Positions 54,773-64,000 of a stretch of 64,000 bases of DNA are shown piece by piece. How positions within the stretch are numbered: the stretch's first letter is position 1; each line of letters begins with the position of its first letter. Both the position numbers and the translations under genes were made by a program. Source of the stretch: Terfezia claveryi (lineage: Eukaryota; Ascomycota; Pezizomycetes; Pezizales; Pezizaceae); assembly GCA_015179025.1 (NCBI GenBank), contig WHUX01000175.1:1-64000 (forward strand). Reading direction: 5' to 3'. The notes beneath the pieces are model-generated. The model had not been told where the DNA came from and did no database searches. It was given only the letters and a program-made list of their open reading frames with translations.

Positions 54773-56690
54773 ACCTCAGGCATGAGACTTAGCACAACTA
54801 CTAAAGTACTGGGAACGGTCTAATCCCCAGTCTAATAGTACTGACAGTCTGGGATCCCCGAGTTATCACTTGACTTCAATTACAAATCAACTAAGCCTGT
54901 GGGTAGAAATGCCCCCCGCATAACCAGACTACTCTCCGCACTCATATAACACGGGTTTATTGACTACACGGCTAAGACTTTGAATTATGATAGTCCGAAC
55001 ATAGTCTCGTGCTCCGAACATAGTCCTTATTCAGCCCTTTCAGGCTCAGATGAACGGGTTTCCCAGTAAATGAATAAGTGTGTTGAGCACTACTTGATCA
55101 GACTCAAATAAATAAGTCCTCCGATAAATCAATACATGTGTTAAGCACTACATGTGTTAAGCACTACTTGATCAGCTATACAGACCAGTACTCGCTAACT
55201 CGCTAGCCATGTTCAGTGTGCTCATCACTATTAAACCAGTTGAGTATTGATTAGAATTTTCAAAAATTACCCTGAACTCTCCAATACTGTTCAATAGTAT
55301 TGACTACGTTAAGCTATGTCAAAATACTAAATACTCTAATCACGGTTAGTAGTGTTGAACAGTTTGAATACTGATTAGTTTAAAATGGCAAAGATAAAAA
55401 AATAATTTCTCCATAAGGAATCGAACTCAAGCTATTATATGTATCAAAGAATATATGTTCCAACTACGCTAATCCTGATATTTATACTAGATTCATCAGT
55501 ACCAGCCTATTCAATACACTACAAAGAAAATTTGCGATTCCAGAGATAAGCCTGTTCCATATAATTGAGTTCTATTGTTGTCATAATTTGATTATTTAGT
55601 CCTGATCAGACTCGGCTTATGTATATATTCCAGGCTCTGGCTCTGGCACTTGGATTCCTATAGTATATATAGGCCACGAGTACATAGGTTCCGAATATAT
55701 ATGATGGGCCTGATACGTGAATTCTATACAATATCTATCAGCTTCAAATGTATAAACTTCTACTATATATACTAGTAGCGAATGTATGCATTCCTATAAT
55801 ATTATAATATATATATTACAAAGGATAAAGTCTGTACATATTGGAATGTTCATTTAAAGGTACAGGTACGATTTCCTAATACAGTAATTTTTGTAACACT
55901 GATTACTAACTAGACTAATGATTAGTCTGGCGGGTACTAACTGATCATCTTATATATATTAGTAGGCCTCTAATCAATCAAATTGCAACATAACACCTGA
56001 GCTTTAATAACGTGAGTACCTCCCACCTCCATCAGGCTTGCGCTGTTTTATCTTTGCCATTTCTAGTAGCTAATCAGTATTCAAACTGTTCAACACTACT
56101 AACCATGATTAGAGTATTTAGCATTTCGATGTAGCTTAACGTAGTCAACACTATTGAACAGTATTGGAGAGTTTAGGGTAACTTCTGAAAATTCTAATCA
56201 ATACTCAACTGGTTTAATAGTGATGAGCACACTGAACATGGCTAGCGAGTTAGCGAGTACTGGTCTGTATAGCTGATCAAGTAGTGCTTAACACATGTAT
56301 TGCTTAACACATGTATTGATTTATCGGAGGACTTGTTTATTTGAGTCTGATCAAGTAGCGCTCAACATACTTATTCATTTACTGGGAAACCCGTTCATCT
56401 GAGCCTGAAAGGGCTGAATAAGGACTATGTTCGGAGCACGAGACTATGTTCGGACTATCATAATTCAAAGTCTTAGCCGTGTAGTCAATAAACCCGTGTT
56501 ATGTGAGTGCGGAGGGTAGTCTGGTTATGCGGGGGGAGACTAATGCGGGGGGCATTTCTACCCACAGGCTTAGTTGATTTGTAATTGAAGTCAGGTGATA
56601 ACCCGGGGATCCCAGCTGTCAGTACCATTAGACTAGGGATTAGACCGTTCCCAGTACTTTAGTGGTTGTGCCAAGTCTCATGCCTGAGGT
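54773..56690. mobile_element. Non-autonomous Mutator-like element with ~640-bp inverted repeats
   Basis: Left arm 54773-55399 and right arm 56046-56690 are inverted copies of each other, about 90-95% alike by eye, with outer ends ACCTCAGGCATGAGAC and its complement. The arms surround a 646-bp AT-rich centre with no coding frame. The 10-bp sequence GATAGGCCAC is duplicated immediately outside (54763-54772 and 56691-56700). Long terminal repeats with a 9-11 bp duplication are the hallmark of Mutator-like elements (MULEs). The transcript would form a long hairpin. Confidence 0.85.
55411..55480 (-). other. tRNA-like sequence with A and B boxes inside the element
   Basis: On the minus strand TAGCGTAGTTGG (55460-55471) fits the Pol III A box and GTTCGATTCC (55417-55426) fits the B box, about 33 bases apart. 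The acceptor and T stems do not pair well, so a working tRNA is unlikely. It may be a captured tRNA relic or a SINE head. Confidence 0.4.
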
Positions 56691-56700
56691 GATAGGCCAC

Positions 56701-57106
56701 CAGTATATGAATATTTGAGGCACAACGCAGCTATCCGTGGCACCATTGCTACTACCTATCACTAGATGTCCTATGGCGCTCCTATAGACTAGAGTAATTA
56801 TTCAACACTCACTTATACCAATCATAAGGTATTATATGAATCAAGTAAATCGTGCAGAATTTCCAGGTATATGCCACTCAGTCCTACGGATACTGGTGTC
56901 TTGGAACATTGCACTGGCGAGATGTATTGATTACTATGGGACCATGCATCTCGGTACTGGAACTGATAGTTCAGTTGTGGGATAATAGATTACCTAGTTA
57001 ATTAACAGAGCGTTCGTTTACCTACCTAATCCCGGTGCCGGGTTTCAACTGTGTTACGTTAGTGTTCTTCCCCATTACCTTTTTGCTCTCCTATTCGTAT
57101 ACACAG
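56701..57106 (+). other. Intergenic region upstream of the host gene
   Basis: No gene. The last 45 bases before the proposed start are C/T-rich (CCCCATTACCTTTTTGCTCTCC), a common feature of fungal core promoters. Confidence 0.4.
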
Positions 57107-59575
57107 ATGTCTTCGGAGAATTACAATCTCACAAATCGTCACGAGTTGATCCACATGGCAGGTTTGCCTAGGTAATGCTGGTGCAGCGCATGCATCAAAG
57201 ACATTTGCATCTGACCGAAGATTAACAACTAAATTACAGACCTTTCTCACGGGACACGCTCACGATATACATTTACCACTTCACCCAAGCTCTTTGATAT
57301 GGAAGAAACTTAGGCTTACACTGTTGCAGTAACAGAAATGACGACCAATCTCCGACGTGACGGGGGGTCTTCCGGCATCATAGCGAAAGCGAAAGCTCAT
57401 CTTCTGCTAAATCTCAATCGGGGCTTAAAATTAACCTCGATGAGCGCTCTGAATCACTCCTGCATCACACGGTCCAATCTGGCAATCATGAGAAAGTTCA
57501 ACAACTCCTCCAGCGTCCGTCACGGCATTCTAGGTCACGAAACACGATTGAGGGCGTTGACCTACATTTTGTAGACTCGCATGGCTTTACTGCTCTTCAT
57601 TATGCAGTCCGAGGAGGATTCCCCGAAGTTGTGAAATCTCTACTAGACTTTTCCGGAGGTCGCTTGACTGAGGTCAGAGATAATGCGGGGAAATCTGCCA
57701 TGCATTGGGCTGCCCAGCTTGGGGCGTTGAACACCGTGGAGCTGTTGTGCAAAGCTAAGGCCAGTGTGATTGCTGAGGACAGATTTGGCTGGATGCCATT
57801 GCACTACCTTTGCGTTTCCGAGACAGCGCGTGATAACCAGCTTGAAAATGAAGTAATCACCATCATGAAACTCATGATTCAGCAGAAGTCGCCTCGGGGG
57901 GAAGAAATGCGAATATGGTTGGTGAGGGACACGCAAGGCAGGACACCATTACATTTGGCCGCCATGAATGGGGTTACGAAACTCGTCTTCCGAACGCTCC
58001 TTGAGCTGGAGCCAAATTACCCTCTTGCACGAATGAGGGACACAAATGGGTGGAACTCGTTGCATTGGGCGGTTTTCGGGGGGCAAATTGGAATTTTGGA
58101 GACTTTGATAGAGGCTGCTGAAATCACAGGATCGAATGTGGCGGACAATCTTAATGAGCAAACGGCGGAAGGATGGTCCGCATTGCATTTAACCGCGATG
58201 GCCGTCCGGAGTGGATCGGCAAGTAAGATAAGGGAAATACTTCTGGAGGAGCGCGGCACAAAAACATTGCTGGAAGATAAAAAAGGGAGAATTCCACTTT
58301 ACTTTGCCCATCTACAGTCCTCCAATTCTCCTAGGATAAAGGGCGTAAAGGACATGATTTCGTCGCTGAGGGGGGGTGGTGCAGGAGAGGCTTACCGGAA
58401 GAGGTTCAGCCCTGGGAAGACGGCGTTTAATGTGAGTCCCGGCCCCAATACCGTACAGTCACCCAACTTGATTAATACCTCCACAATATATATTCCTAAC
58501 AAGGGGTTGCAATGTTATAATTTAGGAGATCAAACGGCGTCGTGAAGCATATCTCATGAGGTCGAAGGTCCTGACTTTCCCGCGCGACCCAGCTTCAGTC
58601 CCTGGGTGTTCATGGACTTATAAGGAATGTCTCACACGTCTCCAGACAATTATTCAGCAAAAGCAGCTCGAGCCAATCTTCACAGCTATCCATAGTGATC
58701 TTTCCGTTGTGCTCTTCCCATATGCGAGCTCATTTTCCACACTACCACTGGCTGTGAAAGCTCTCCCGACATCCCCCCTAACGCCCCCGATCCCGAACGA
58801 GCTTGTAGTGGATTTAGGGGCCCTTACATTATATGATCACGCGGTCGTTATTGATGATTCCTCAAGCATGGGTTTTGCGCATGGTGGCTCGCGGCGGGAG
58901 TCCGTGCTGTGTGTGCTACGAAACATAAGCGTCATTAACCAATTTCTCAATAGCCCCCGAGGAAGAGAATTAAAAACATTATGTTTTTCAAGTGCTCCTA
59001 AAGCTAATGGAAGATTGAATTCTTCAGGAGGATTTGATGGATGGGTAAATTCCCATAATTTTGGAGGTCATTCTCGAGTTGGAACCGGGGTATGGGAGGC
59101 TGTGGTAAAGCCATTGCTTGAAGATTGGAAGATACAGCGGCCCATGGTTGTCATGATTTTAACAGACGGACAAATTGATCCCGTGGAAGCCGACATACTG
59201 GAAAGGGCTATGTTACGGGCAACGAGGAAGATGCGCGATTTGCGGGCGAGTGGGGCAATTTTATTCCAGTTTGTGAATTTCGGGTCTCCTGCAGGAGGAT
59301 ATGGGGCCAACAAATCTAGTGAGCAACAGGTTCTAGAGATGTTCATCAATCATCCGGAGTTGGGGAGGGTAGTTGATGTTCTTAATTGGGAAACAGGTAC
59401 GTCCTCGTATTGTCAGAATCGGGGGGGCTAATTAAATACTCATTACTCTCTCCTAGATCAGTGGGACGTGGCAGAGACGCAGCTGGTGAAGATATTCCGT
59501 GATGAGGATGGGCGGAGCCCTACACAGTCGAAAGCTGCAGTGGAAAAGATGGGGCGGATGCTCTTGGGCCGATGA
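57107..59575 (+). CDS. Ankyrin-repeat and vWA-domain protein (host gene)
   Basis: Proposed exons are 57107-57171, 57384-58431, 58526-59396 and 59457-59575, giving about 700 residues. Introns 2 (58432-58525: GTGAGT, CTAAC, TTTAG) and 3 (59397-59456: GTACGT...CCTAG) keep the frame and look solid. Exon 1 and its 212-nt intron are tentative: phase fits, but the acceptor CATAG lacks a pyrimidine tract. Exon 2 holds about seven ankyrin repeats (GFTALHYAVRGGFPEVVKSLL, GKSAMHWAAQLGALNTVELL, GRTPLHLAAMNG, GWNSLHWAVFGGQ, GWSALHLTAM). The vWA domain in exon 3 has the MIDAS motif DDSSSM (DxSxS), a Thr in RVGTGVW and Asp in LTDGQID. No signal peptide or membrane span, so probably cytosolic and protein-binding. 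Partner and pathway unknown. It has no internal stops. Confidence 0.78.
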
Positions 59576-60215
59576 TGACAAGTGTAAGTTCCTGTCATAA
59601 AGGATCCTCCGGGAATCAATCAACGACTAAACTTTTTGGAGGATATAGTATAGAAGAGCATTCTCAACTGGGGGTGGAGATGAGATAGGGGAGGGATGAT
59701 TGTGGCACGACTGAGTCAAAACAGCGACGAGGTATTGAGTGAAGTGGGAGTGAGATATGGATAAATCCTAGGGTTGAACCGATAGCGATGGCGAAGACCA
59801 GTAAGTTAAATAAACTCCAGAGACGACTAGACAGGTGTGGGGAATGATTGAGCAAGGGAAACCGAAATAGGACAAGAACGAGGGACGTCAAGCGGCAATA
59901 TAACCACTACTGCTCTGAGCTGGAAAGACATTGGCCACGATAGATATGGATTTGCTTATGGGAGAAAGCTTTTTCTAGACAGAAATGAGTACAGCATGAA
60001 TATGTGGTAGTTTTTGTTTATATTCTGTGTAGTAGCTTTACTGATTTGACAGAATATATATAGACAATATAATTCATCAGCTTAAGTTTAGTTCTCTAAT
60101 AGATATGATCACTTATGCTTGCAGAAGCAAAGACACATGTAGGAAAGGCTTCCATGTGTGGCCATGATATTGAAATCTTGGGGATTCCTATAAAAGGATC
60201 CCCAATTCTATCCTC
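59576..60215. other. Downstream of host gene, no gene seen
   Basis: Likely 3' UTR and spacer. A CCTATAAAAGG box at 60187-60197 could be a promoter or part of an LTR, but nothing nearby confirms either. Confidence 0.35.
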
Positions 60216-60269
60216 TTGTACTCTCTCCCTCCTCAGGCAATGTCTTGTACTTTAGCCGAGCTCAATATA

Positions 60270-60640
60270 TTACGTTCCTCCTTGGAACCACACACTCTCT
60301 CTATCTACCATAGTCCCATAGTCCAGAGTTCCCACAGTCACAGCCCCATTACACTCTTCTACGAATCTCTGCCTTCTCGCTATTTTCTCAACCCACTTAA
60401 AGTCTTCCATTCTTGTAATCAGAGACTCGCAGTCTTGACGATAGCCATTGTGGATGCCTTTGAATCTGTCATGACGAGGACTTTCTCCTCTTGTGACTCC
60501 AATGCCCCCTCATATCCGGGCAACTTCTCCATCCCAGACTGTTGCCTTTTTCCTAACCCTCGCCACCTCCTCGCTCTTTCCTTGTCAATCAACTGCGAAC
60601 TAAACCCCCTCACCAACCCTCCAACTATGTAATATCGATG
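60270..60640 (-). pseudogene. LINE RNase H fragment, minus strand
   Basis: Minus-strand reading EGALESQEEKVLVMTDSKASTM matches the second-Asp region of LINE RNase H domains (compare LMLTDSQVVVAAI at about 40650); a VWDGEVAR segment precedes it in another frame. Frameshifted and short; a dead fragment. Confidence 0.6.
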
Positions 60641-60727
60641 TAGAGGATCAAGGATTCACCTATCGGACTTATAATATTGGAATAAGACTGTCAATAACTA
60701 CTAACTTAGGATACAGGTATAGTTAAG

Positions 60728-60755
60728 GTAATAATAATAATAATAATAATAATAA
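60728..60755 (+). repeat. (TAA)n microsatellite
   Basis: About nine perfect TAA units. Confidence 0.9.
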
Positions 60756-60989
60756 CCTAACTTTATTAACTGAAGTTATACCATTGCATAGGTATGAAAC
60801 AAAAAGTCTAGTCAGAATAGCAGCTTACTCTATAAAAATCAAATTGAAATAAGAAGTATTTCGAAATCTAATAATACTCTATAGAGATCTTAAGATGCCC
60901 TTATTTTATTATAACCCTAATTACCCGTCGGTCAACCTGCGGTTCCAGCCCCAAGATCGAGCCCATAATTTGTGAGACAAAGAGGCTGT

Positions 60990-61952
60990 GAGGTTCGGAT
61001 GATAAAGGCTCATGTTAGTATATTGGCAACTGGGAGGCAGATAGACTGGCAAAACAAGGATCAGCATCGGAGGTAGGAGGGATCATTACAGAAACAGGAG
61101 TCAGGCAGGCATGGAGCAAGAAGAGGCGGACGAGTAGGAAAGTGGTGGGGACCGGGATTCGAAGAGTTCTGAAATGGAACAGGAAAGCTTTACTGTACTT
61201 AATGGCTGGCACTTACTGCAGAACTGGGAAGGAAAAGTTTCAGGCGTGGAAATATATCTAGATCCGACAGCAGATCCGGGTGCAGGTTTTGTGAGATGGG
61301 TCTGGAGACAGGAAGGGATATAGCTTTGTCATATATTGTTGGAGAGTGGATTGGAAGAGGTAGAGTTCTTAGGAGCAGGCTGATAACAGGAAGCGTTGGT
61401 TACGAAAGGTTAAGGAAAGGGACAAAGAGTTCGCGGTGGATCTGGCTGAGAGTCTCTTTACCAATTTCAACCTCACTTAAGGAGATGGGAGCTGTGGTGG
61501 CTAATGTATTCACGATGGCGCGCGCTTCCTTATGTCCTTATTTAGGTTCGGGATGTAAGATTACGAGGTTATGCAGCGGAGGAATCGTGAAGAGAATTGC
61601 GTGTGTGTATTCAAATAGATAACAGAGTTATCTTAGGTATCGCTATAGACTTGTTGCTACGGTCCTAGTACTCTACTATCCAAAGAGATATTTTTCCTGC
61701 GTACTTTTCCGGCTCTTTTATCCTTCGCAGTCCTTTCCCAATTGCCTTAATCCGGAACCCCAGTCTATCCCAATTGCCTCTTTTGGTTGCTTACCCTCGT
61801 GACCTTTTATAGGTACAAGCGAGAGTTATTCACAACACGGGAAGCTGGACTCACTTGTTGTACCGAAAGCATACGTCGGACCCCGTCAAGACCCCAGGTC
61901 GACCGCAGGTATAAACTTTTGAAGAAAATGAAAAAAAAAAAAAAAAAAAAAA
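60990..61952 (+). pseudogene. LINE 3' fragment with poly(A), plus strand
   Basis: Plus-strand reading gives the RNase H end (KAHVSI, ADRLAKQGSASEVGGI in shifted frames) and the Cys motif CRFCEMGLETGRDIAL (about 61280-61330), comparable to CQKCEGKQVETGRYMALAC in the other LINE. A region resembling a 3' UTR follows and ends in 22 A (61931-61952). Truncated and frameshifted. Orientation is opposite to the fragment at 60270-60640, so they are separate insertions. Confidence 0.65.
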
Positions 61953-62371
61953 GGTGAATCCTTGTCCTTGGACCAGGCCGCCTTCTTGCTATAAAGAGCT
62001 CCATGGAGGTAAGTAAAATAGAGTACTAAGATTATATAGAATGTAGGAGAATAGATAGGCACACAAAGTGTAATAGATCTCTTTATGCCTTTCACTACCT
62101 GAAGTATAATCAAGGATTGGAGCGGGCTTCAGTCAAGCTCCTTAAGGTCATTTGGCACATGGGAGTCACCCTTCACTTGAGTTTATTTTATTTTTCTTAT
62201 TTCGTACTAATTTAGTTGGAAAAAAAAGGCGGGCTTCAGTCAGGACTCTCGTTGTCATCTGGTACTGGCTGGTTAATGACAGCATGGGGGTTCCATTTCA
62301 CTTGAGTTTATCTGCTTTCTTTTGCCTATATCTGCTTTGCCAATTGGCACTCGAGTTCATCTTATTTACTG
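61953..62371. other. Intergenic with a degenerate ~100-bp direct repeat
   Basis: GCGGGCTTCAGTCA...CACTTGAGTTTAT occurs twice (about 62121-62187 and 62230-62311), with variation between. No coding frame supported. Confidence 0.45.
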
Positions 62372-62487
62372 TATAGAGGCAAACCTCTATAATAGCATAA
62401 CGTCGGGACTGGGGGTACTTACTATGCTAATAGGCTAGCCAGGGTATGCCCATATAGAGTATGCTATTATAGAGGCTTGCCTGTATA
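62372..62487. mobile_element. 116-bp MITE with 28-bp inverted ends
   Basis: The two ends are inverted copies with two mismatches over 28 bases (left TATAGAGGCAAACCTC..., right complement TATACAGGCAAGCCTC...). TA at both borders fits a Tc1/mariner-type target. No coding capacity. Confidence 0.75.
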
Positions 62488-62599
62488 CTTAGGCACTGGA
62501 TGTGGCAAATCAACTTGACTTATCTTGAATCTACCTAGGTTTAGCGTGCTACGCTACCCAGCTACCTCATTGATATTCTCGACATTCCAACACACCTAA

Positions 62600-63604
62600 T
62601 ACAGAGATCTCTCGTTACAAGCATACGCTCCGGACCAGTTGAAGTATGCTTGTAACCAATATATTCTTATATCTAGAGAAACGGAAAACATTAGTGAGAG
62701 CAAGGAAAGGCTACAAAATGGGATAATAACTAACAGACATCCGAATAACAAGTATGAGTACTGATAATATTCAAAAAAAGACAGCTAAATGAGCGGAATG
62801 GATATTAGGAGGAGGAGGCTGGACCCGGCATAAAGTCAGTAATCCTGCATTGAACATGATAACTTCTGCGCTGAACCTCAAGAGTTTCAATCCGTCTTTT
62901 CTCCCACTTGAGGACATCTTGCAGCTCAGTGATGTTCGGTGTGACAGCTTGAAGAGAGAAGAGGAGCAACCCTTCAATGTAGGCTAATAACCTTGTTGGG
63001 TATATTGTCTATCTGTCCCTGGTATCACCGTGAAATGGCCCATTGCAGGGTGCGGCGCCTCTGCCAAGTATCCAGGGTTCGTGATGAAGAATCTCTCAGG
63101 TATGGTGTTTGTGACGTAGAGTTTTGCGGGTCGGAATCAGCAGATAAGTCGATATCTAATGGATGGGGATGTCCCATAGTACGACCTGAGGTCTGTCTCC
63201 GCTGCTTTTGAACTTACCGGAGGAGGTGAAGTGGCTCAGTTTCGGTTCCATTGACTGCGCTTGGAAGATAGGTTGCCAGAATTGCATCTTCAATATCAGA
63301 GATTGGATCTTCGACAATCTCGAGAGATCCATGAATTAGGCATTTGAGCTTCTCTTCTTACATAGTATGTTACTATAGATTCTTGCTTCGTGAGCTCGTG
63401 CGGGGTTATTTCTTATCGATAAACATCCCAATATGGCGAGGCGCTTCTCTTGTTACAAGAATATGTATGGTGACTAAGCAAAAAAATAAGAATATTCTAG
63501 TAACGGAAATATGCTTATTTACTATGTGGGACTACTGTACCGAAGGTATGCTTGTAACCAATATATGCTTATATCTGATATGCTTGTAACGAGAGATCTC
63601 TGTA
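62600..63604. mobile_element. ~1-kb non-autonomous TIR element, TA target site
   Basis: Perfect 26-bp inverted ends starting TACAGAGATCTCTCGTTACA (62600-62625 and 63579-63604), with TA at both borders. A subterminal direct repeat, TATGCTTGTAACCAATATAT, lies near each end (about 62647-62666 and 63547-63566). No complete transposase. A short minus-strand frame (DVLKWEKRRIETLEVQRRSY, near 62870-62930) was not identified. The ends share TACAG and AGCATA with the 116-bp MITE, suggesting one Tc1/mariner (pogo-like) family. Confidence 0.75.
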
Positions 63605-63739
63605 CCAACATCCCACAATACCCTACACTATGCCTTCCCTAACCCATCCTCAGTTCTTGCTCGAACTGTATTTGCTGGCCGTCATGTAAGCCTACATAGC
63701 GCCTTTCCCTGCGGAATTGCTTGAGCAGGTGACTCCACG

Positions 63740-64000
63740 CCTTTTTTTTATTTTTTATTTTTTTGAACTCATTACTCGTGTGCGCAGCAACCTTAAGGTC
63801 GCATGACGAGCCACTCGGAAGCCCGGGTGGATTCAAATACTTAATTTACACTCAACGATAGACAGATAACAAAACGACAGATAACGCGATTCCTTGGCAC
63901 CCAACTGGTGTCCAGCGACATAGCCACACCCATTTTTTTTTTTTTTAATACTCATTTACTCATATTCGGTCCCAATGAGGGGACCATGATGAGCCATCCG
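63740..64000 (-). repeat. Two related poly(T)-headed repeats at the right edge
   Basis: Poly(T), then AACTCATTACTCGT..., and GACGAGCCACTCGG (63741-63815). This is echoed by poly(T), AATACTCATTTACTCAT... and GATGAGCCATCCG (63932-64000). The pattern suits two minus-strand retroposed copies (SINE-like) with poly(A) tails, the second cut by the window edge. Confidence 0.4.

Noticed and set aside
55411..55480. A functional tRNA gene
   Set aside because: A and B boxes fit, but acceptor and T stems do not pair; reported only as tRNA-like.
57338..57574. Frame starting MTTNLRRDGGSS
   Set aside because: It overlaps the ankyrin exon in another frame, where repeat-like LLHHTVQSGNHEKVQQLL is read, and has no domain.
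60216..60632. Plus-strand 138-codon frame starting MYSLPPQAM
   Set aside because: The opposite strand reads as LINE RNase H, so this is an antisense shadow.
60187..60640. Solo LTR or Pol II promoter around a TATAAAAGG box
   Set aside because: No second copy, no target duplication and no LTR ends could be found.
62771..63211. Transposase or host exon inside the 1-kb TIR element
   Set aside because: Only short frames with several stops and no catalytic motif that I can recognise.

Overview
The window is eukaryotic and almost certainly from a filamentous ascomycete (Pezizomycotina). The evidence is short spliceosomal introns with GTNNGT donors and CTAAC/CTAAT branch sites, fungal-type Ty3/Gypsy, Ty1/Copia, hAT and Tad1-like LINE relics, and one host gene encoding an ankyrin-repeat/vWA protein. 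TE density this high is known from truffles, other Pezizomycetes and powdery mildews, but the sequence does not fix the genus. I see no bacterial operons, CRISPR arrays or rRNA.

Region 1-54.3 kb is one nested pile of transposons. A LINE (minus strand; 3' part 39829-40994, RT part 53383-54296) is the outermost layer. On its left lies Gypsy element H (5' LTR 39205-39828). H is interrupted by a Copia element (to 34182), Copia by a hAT element, hAT by Gypsy D (5411-30500), the third ORF of D by Gypsy B (14016-29594), and the gag of B by Gypsy E (21373-27719). Gypsy A (5' part, 1-2733) also sits in the hAT. On the right, Gypsy F (40995-53377) split the LINE, and Gypsy G (46806-53077) is inserted in an LTR of F. 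Target-site duplications are visible for B (GGGAT), E (GGTAA), D (GCGG), F (GGTAG) and G (CAAAG/CAAGG). LTR divergence counted by eye rises outward: E about 1%, B about 2%, D about 4-5%.

E is nearly complete: gag, a -1 frameshift signal, then protease-RT-RNase H-integrase-chromodomain broken by one TGA. F and G are decayed relatives of E. A and B form a second family; H is a distant relative of B. D is a third Gypsy lineage, with an extra ORF after integrase. Most premature stops replace Trp, Gln or Arg codons, as expected from C-to-T decay on one or other strand.

Region 54.3-57.1 kb has no gene. It holds a 1.9-kb non-autonomous element with about 640-bp terminal inverted repeats and a 10-bp target duplication (Mutator-like). 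The host gene is at about 57.1-59.6 kb, with three or four exons. The rest (59.6-64 kb) holds LINE fragments, a poly(A) tail, a TAA microsatellite and two TIR elements with TA target sites.
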